Part shown: positions 8,305-12,323 of the stretch, piece after piece
Layout: each line of letters begins with the position of its first letter
Position numbering within the stretch: the stretch's first letter is position 1
Origin: Ochromonadaceae sp. CCMP2298
Lineage: Eukaryota; Sar; Synurophyceae; Ochromonadales; Ochromonadaceae
Length of the DNA: 12,323 nucleotides
NCBI GenBank assembly: GCA_026770595.1
Contig: MU634423.1
Coordinates: forward strand, 1 to 12,323
Direction: 5' to 3'
Made by a program: the position numbers and the translations under genes
The notes under the pieces: model-generated
Seen by the model: the letters and a program-made list of their open reading frames with translations, nothing else
Database searches by the model: none
What the model was told of the DNA's origin: nothing

Positions 8305-10434
8305 TCACAGCGGCTTCAGGCCCTGGTACAGAATGCCCAGCGCCTGGTCCATCTCGGCATCTGTTATGACCAGCGGGGGCGCGAAGCGGATTATGTTTCC
8401 GTGCGTTGGCTTTGCCAGCAGCCCTAGGGAATCGAGTGTGCAGTGCGCAGTGCGCAGTGGGAGACGTCAGAGTCAAGGTGGAGAAAGGCAGGGTGAAGGG
8501 TATGGTAGGGTTAGGGTTAGGGTTTGTAGGGGAGGGCAGGGTGAAGGGTGCGGTGAAGGGTAGAGCAGTACCTAGGTTGGCCAGCTTCAAGCATATCTTC
8601 CCAGCCAAGCCGTCTGCAGAGAGGTCTTTTATCACCACCGCGTTGAGCAGGCCCTTCCCTCTCACCAGTTCGATGATGGGTGAGTCGAAGGCACGCACCT
8701 CCCTGCGGAACCGCTCGCCCTGGAGGGAATCGAGGGAATCGAGGGAAGGTATAACAGAATGGGGTAAGGTATAACAGTACGAGGTAAGGGTGAAGGGAGG
8801 AGAGATACTATGAAGGTATTCGAAGTCAGGGGCACCCATAACCAACATAGGCATATAACCAACATAGGCACATATCAATGCTCTGCTGCCTGCCTGCTGC
8901 CGCACCTGCACTTGTGCGTTCTGCGCCAAGTCCTCCTCCACCAGCACCTTCAGAGCCTCTGTGGCCACTCGGCAGGCCAAAGGGTTGCCTCCGAACGTGC
9001 TTCCGTGCTGCCCCGGCTTGATTGTGAGCATGACCTCGTGGCTGGCGAGCACGGCTGACACGGGCATCGTCCCCCCTGATAGCGCCTTGCCTGCAATGTG
9101 CGCAGAGGCAACGAGGCGCAGGTGACAAGGGACACAGGTGAGACACAGGTGACACACAGGATACAGGTTAGACACAGGTCAGGTTCGGATTGGAGAGTAT
9201 GAGAGTACCGCCGGGGCACTCGCACAGTCGCTAGCCACTACTGTAGTACATAGTATGTAGTATGTAGTATGTAGTATGTAGTATGTAATATGTAGTAGTC
9301 GGTGCCACACTACTCACCCAGGACGAGGATGTCGGGCTTAACGTTACTGTGGTCGCAAGCGAGCATCCGGCCGGTGCGGCACAGCCCCGTCTGCACCTCG
9401 TCTGCGATGAGGAGCACGTTGTATTTAGTGCACAGGTCGCGCACACCCGCCAGGTAGCCCTAGAGGGACGGGATGGATGGGAGGGATGGGAGGAATTAGA
9501 TTGGGATGATATGTATTGCGTATTATGTGCAGTGAGCGATGGCGGAAAGGCCTGCCCAGTGCGACTGCGTACCTCATCAGGCACTACCACCCCCGCCTCT
9601 CCCTGTATGGGCTCCACCATGAAGGCAGCCACGTTAGGGTCCTCCTGCAAGGCCTGCTCCAGCGCCTGCAGGTCGTCGTAGGGGATCAGCTTGAAGCCCG
9701 GCATGAAGGGACCGTAGCCCGAGTACGAGTCAGGGTCGGAGGAGCTCGACACCGCGGCCAGGGACCGGCCCCAGAAATTTTCCTTGGCGAAAATGACAGT
9801 GGCGCAGTCCTTGGGGACGCCCTTGACGTCGTAGGCCCAGCGACGGGCCAGCTTCACCGCCGTCTCGCCCCCCTCCACGCCGCTGTTCATGGGCAGCAGT
9901 CTGTCGAAGCCGAACAGCTTGGTGATGTACTCGGCGTAGGGGCCGAACTGGTCGTTGTAGAAGGCCCTGGAGGTCAGGGTTAGCACCTCCGCCTAAGTCA
10001 GGGGAGAGAGGAGTGGGGGTTATCGTAGCTGTGGTAGTGTAGCAGGGATTAAAAGACAGCGATAAGAAGGAAACGGGGCAACAGGAAGGGGGATAGAAGA
10101 GGAGAAGAGGGGGGGGGCGGGGGGATGCAGCGACCCTCACCTGCTCCTGTAGGGCCTTCACGATGCGTGGGTGGCAGTGGCCCTGGTTCACAGCGGAGTA
10201 CGCGCTGAGGAAGTCAAGGTACTGTTTTCCGTCCGCATCCCACACATGCACCCCCTTTCCCTTGCTGAGGGCAACCGGCAAGGGGGCATAGTTGTGCGCC
10301 GAGTATCTGTTCTCGAGTTCGATGAAGTGGGCACTTGAGGTCGCCTGGGTGGCAGCAGCAGTGGCGAGAAGACGTTGGCCTCTCCCAACCCCCTGCGCCC
10401 CGCTCTGAAGCGCCTTCCGGATCGAGCTCTGCAT
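8305..10434 (-). CDS. OAT: Ornithine aminotransferase, six exons, probably mitochondrial
   Basis: Exons on the minus strand: 10434-10141, 9992-9573, 9459-9318, 9090-8906, 8719-8572, 8423-8305. All introns are GT-AG and phase-consistent, giving 435 residues, the usual OAT length. OAT is a PLP enzyme that converts ornithine and 2-oxoglutarate to glutamate semialdehyde and glutamate, linking arginine to proline. Visible: [10 protein letters not shown] (47-56) with Tyr49, [13 protein letters not shown] (77-89) with Tyr79, [39 protein letters not shown] with cofactor-binding Asp258, and LGKALSGG with Schiff-base Lys287. [23 protein letters not shown] and [15 protein letters not shown] follow. The first 35 residues are rich in Arg, Ser and Ala and lack acidic residues, as in a mitochondrial presequence. 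Introns carry simple repeats. The start codon abuts an 84-bp tandem duplication. Confidence 0.96.
8505..8526. repeat. Short telomere-like repeat in OAT intron 5
   Basis: The plus strand shows TAGGG, then two exact TTAGGG units (8511-8522), then TTTG. On the transcript strand it reads CCCTAA. It sits in a short G-rich array of gggtgaaggg-like phrases on the plus strand. Confidence 0.6.
8720..8905 (-). other. OAT intron 4, a stop-free intron of 186 bases
   Basis: The donor GTGCGG follows CAQVQ-coding sequence and the acceptor CTCCAG precedes GERFRRE. Its length is a multiple of three and the frame has no stop, so retention would insert 62 residues. The intron carries two small repeats: accaacataggca twice (about 8839 and 8858) and ggtataacag twice (8748 and 8767). 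Confidence 0.75.
9119..9186. repeat. ACACAGGT(GA) minisatellite in OAT intron 3
   Basis: Irregular copies of gacacaggt-like units, broken by short variations, occupy the acceptor-side half of intron 3. Confidence 0.55.
9242..9297. repeat. TAGTATG heptanucleotide repeat in OAT intron 3
   Basis: About seven tandem 7-base units (tagtatg, one drifting to taatatg) run from 9250, with related bases to either side. They lie just inside the donor end of the intron. Confidence 0.8.
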
Positions 10435-10601
10435 CTCGCGCTAAGTACCGGTACGATCTCTGATATTCGCTTGTGCGTGTTCAGTTGGGGCAAGCCAGCT
10501 GGGGGTGATGCTCAGTTTCTCGCGCTAAGTACCGGTACGATCTCTGCTATTCGCTTGTGCGTGTTCAGTTGGGGCAAGCCAGCTGGGGGTGCTGTTCAGT
10601 T
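10434..10601. repeat. Tandem 84-bp duplication at the OAT start codon
   Basis: Copy 1 (10434-10517) and copy 2 (10518-10601) match at all but about four positions. Copy 1 begins at the first base of the OAT ATG, so both copies lie in the leader and proximal promoter. Each copy contains the perfect 10-base palindrome GTACCGGTAC (10445-10454 and 10529-10538). An open frame crosses it as a 28-residue repeat, because 84 is a multiple of three; I do not take this as coding. Confidence 0.9.
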
Positions 10602-10777
10602 TCCTACGACTACGAGACGGGGTGGAGCAGCTCGGAGATGCTCTCTGTTCTGTGGGCGATCTATTCGTTCTTCTGTTGAAGAGGCAGACCTCTACCTCTG
10701 CTGTTGAACAGTTAAGCGGGAGAAACTGGGAACAAGGGGGAAGAGGAGGGAGTGCTACACCCGGGGGAGCAAAACCT
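10602..10777. promoter_or_regulatory. Upstream region of OAT
   Basis: This mixed-composition stretch lies between the 84-bp duplication and the fold-back element. It ends in a purine-rich segment (about 10716-10750). No gene or clear motif is seen. Confidence 0.35.
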
Positions 10778-11173
10778 CGCGAACGCAAAATAAGTCGCAA
10801 ATCGTTTTGCCACTGGGAAACGGCCTAATGAGCGCCAACTTTAATTACAATTATAGATCAGTATTTCATCTAAATTAGAGTTATACTCAATAAAAATAAT
10901 GTTTTAGTCTAGTAACACATAAATTGCACATTGAAAAGCATATCATTTATCACCATTAGATCCATATGTTTTAATTATAAAAGACAAGCATTTTTTTGTC
11001 AAGTATAACAATTTAAATACATGTGCAATACATATATTACTATACTAAATTGTTATTATTAATTTCTTTAACTTTAATCAAAATGAGATATTGATCAATA
11101 ACTTGAATTCAGATTGGCGCTAATTGGGCAATTTCCCAGTGGCAAAACGATTTCCGACTTTTTTGCGTTTGCG
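10778..11173. mobile_element. AT-rich fold-back element, MITE candidate
   Basis: Imperfect inverted arms at 10778-10931 and 11021-11173 flank an 89-base centre. The outer 60 bases of each arm are near identical after reverse complement, including a shared block of more than 20 bases around ATCGTTTTGCCACTGGG (10801 onward). Further in, the arms drift but still align, down to ATTGCACAT at 10923-10931 against 11021-11029. The inner part is strongly AT-rich in a GC-rich neighbourhood. The element is flanked on both sides by CCT (10775-10777 and 11174-11176), which may be a 3-base target duplication. Similarity stops exactly there. No transposase frame exists, so the element would be non-autonomous. 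The superfamily is not determined. Confidence 0.82.
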
Positions 11174-11353
11174 CCTTCTGCAATATGGGCAAAACTTAGT
11201 CTATCGCCCAACTCGCCGAAAAAAGGGACGGACGGCACCAACTGAGGGAGCGACACCTTTCTCCTCCCTTGCTATCCATTTCTGGTATCCTATCCACAGC
11301 CTCTGCGCACTCTTCCACAGTTGACCGTTCGACTCGGAGAGCCAGAGGAAGTC
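11174..11353 (+). promoter_or_regulatory. 5' region of the MYND gene
   Basis: These 180 bases lie between the fold-back element and the MYND start codon and must carry its core promoter and leader unless these lie inside the element. A pyrimidine-rich stretch (about 11255-11275) precedes the ATG. No named element is recognised. Confidence 0.4.
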
Positions 11354-12179
11354 ATGTCTTCGGCCGATCGCTGCTGCGCCGCCAGAAATTGTGCCAACGT
11401 GGGGAAGCACCTGTGCAGTGGCTGCGGAGAGGAGATTTACTGCTCCAAAGACTGCCAGAAGAAAGACTGGCCCGTGCACAAACCGACTTGCAAAAGTGCG
11501 GTGAAGCCCGAGGCTGCGGCTTTGATGCAGTCTTTTGACCAGTACTCAATCAAGCAGCTGAAAAACATCGTGAAAGCGAAGGCTGCGACGTTCGACGCCA
11601 AAAAAAAGGCCATCATCCTTCAGAAGCTCGAGAACATAGTGGAGAAGCCGGCCCTCGTGAAGTTCGTGAAGGAAAATGTGGAAGTTCGAGAGGTAGAGGG
11701 CTTGCTTTCGGGCCCGTCTGCAGCGGAGGGGAACTCGAGCAGCAGTAGCAGCAGCAGTAGCAGCCGAAGCAGTAGCAGTGCTGCGAAGGACAACGCGAAG
11801 AAGCAGAAGCCGTCCGCGAAGGCAGCCAACAACCAACCGATGCCCACTCCTGCCCAGCTGAGGCAGCAGGCGCAGATGATGCGTCAGCAGCCTGCAGCGG
11901 TGCGCAAGTCCAACCCTGCCTTCGCGAACATGACGGACGCGCAGATCCTGCAGTACGCGGACCAGATAGCCAAGGCCGCAGAGGACCCCGAGATGATGAA
12001 GGAGATGGCGCGCATGAGCAAGATGAGCGACAAAGACAGGAGCCACCTGACCATGCTGCAGGAGGGGCTGACGGGGGCGCGCCCCATGGACGAGAAGTGG
12101 CAGGACAGCACCATCGACGCGCTCCGGAGCAACCCAGCCATCTTCAAGAGCATGGTCAAGGGCAAGGGCGCCATGATGG
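11354..12179 (+). CDS. MYND zinc-finger protein with STI1-like C-terminal segment (5' exon, partial)
   Basis: The first exon gives 275 residues and one base of the next codon. It ends at a GTGAGA donor at 12180, so the gene continues beyond the window. The MYND finger occupies residues 7-46, with ligands C8 (or C7), C13, C21, C24, C30, C34, H42 and C46. Its C-x2-C-x5-C-x3-C-x7-H-x3-C half is textbook, and MYND fingers bind proline-rich partner peptides. A helical segment (60-118), a poly-Ser tract (128-142) and a basic linker follow. Residues 188-228 and 252-272 (SNPAF, DPEMMKEMARMSKMS, LRSNPAIFKSM) resemble the helical Asn-Pro/Met-rich repeats of STI1-type chaperone adaptors; that is similarity by eye. 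The start is the first ATG in frame. Its cellular role is unknown. Confidence 0.8.
11736..11781 (+). repeat. AGC/AGT repeat encoding poly-serine
   Basis: Alternating agc and agt codons, interrupted once by cga (Arg), encode a serine tract between the MYND half and the C-terminal half. Codon mixing suggests the tract is old or kept as serine. Confidence 0.8.
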
Positions 12180-12323
12180 GTGAGAGGTGCTGCGTGTGGA
12201 GACCTCCCTAGGACAATCTCTTCATTTAACCGTTGGCATTAACCCTCTCTCCCTCTCTCCCTCTCTCACTCTCTCCCTCTTTCTCTCTCTCCCTTTCTCT
12301 CTCTCTCCCTCTCTCCCTCTTCC
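12180..12323 (+). other. Start of intron 1 of the MYND gene, with a CT-rich microsatellite
   Basis: The donor GTGAGA follows a Met-Met codon pair. Reading through meets TAG at 12209-12211. From about 12244 to the right edge the sequence is almost purely CTCTCTCC-type pyrimidine repeat. The acceptor lies outside the window. Confidence 0.75.

Noticed and set aside
8282-9175. A 297-residue minus-strand protein
   Set aside because: It reads OAT exons 4 and 5 with the introns between, then leaves the true frame in intron 5. The spliced model restores full OAT conservation.
10375-10707. Plus-strand frame with a 28-residue internal repeat
   Set aside because: The repeat follows directly from the 84-bp DNA duplication. 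The frame overlaps OAT exon 1 antisense and has no conserved features.
10525-10800. 91-residue minus-strand frame upstream of OAT
   Set aside because: It is low in recognisable content, crosses the duplication and runs into the fold-back element end. No homology is recognised.
10991-11003. A small hairpin at the centre of the AT-rich element (GACAA ... TTGTC)
   Set aside because: The stem is about five bases around a T-run, which is expected by chance in such AT-rich DNA. It is not reported as a separate structure.
11546-12046. 166-residue Leu/Arg-rich frame opposite the MYND gene
   Set aside because: Its leucine runs are the reverse complement of the poly-Ser AGC repeat, and it contains no start context or domain.
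1-12323. A CRISPR array, operon, prophage or other bacterial-type system
   Set aside because: The repeats are simple or promoter-type without spacers, the genes are spliced and alternate in strand, and none belongs to a defence or mobile gene family.

Overview
The window is eukaryotic nuclear DNA, most likely from an alga or other protist. Four lines point this way: spliceosomal introns with GT-AG ends that restore conserved protein families in exact phase, GC-rich exons beside AT-rich or CT-rich non-coding DNA, AATAAA-type poly(A) signals, and a typical eukaryotic gene set. A plant-type raffinose synthase/SIP family enzyme hints at an alga, but the lineage cannot be fixed from the sequence.

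Layout. Positions 1-528 hold a possible tail of an upstream gene, a degenerate 9-bp repeat, and the ALG1 leader. ALG1 (529-2061, +) is an intronless dolichol-pathway mannosyltransferase. It converges on an intronless UBE2T-like ubiquitin-conjugating enzyme (3186-2257, -), and the poly(A) signals of the two genes lie so that their 3' UTRs should overlap. A 329-bp divergent promoter separates the E2 from a ten-exon GH36-type raffinose synthase/alkaline alpha-galactosidase gene (3516-8064, +), which I assembled by splicing into a model of 1130 residues. It converges on a six-exon ornithine aminotransferase gene (10434-8305, -), assembled into 435 residues with a likely mitochondrial presequence. 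A 919-bp divergent intergenic region holds a tandem 84-bp duplication touching the OAT start codon and a 396-bp AT-rich fold-back element with about 150-bp inverted arms. The 5' part of a MYND zinc-finger/STI1-like protein gene (11354 onward, +) runs off the right edge inside a CT-rich intron.

The genes are ordinary housekeeping or metabolic genes (N-glycan assembly, DNA-repair-type ubiquitination, galactosyl-sugar metabolism, ornithine/proline metabolism, a likely adaptor protein). They do not form an operon or an obvious joint pathway. I see no new multi-gene system. The most notable non-genic features are the fold-back element (a MITE candidate), the duplicated OAT promoter segment with a repeated palindrome, and a set of mutually exclusive hairpins in the 3' region of the GH36 gene. 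Low-complexity insertions from expanded microsatellites recur in the proteins.
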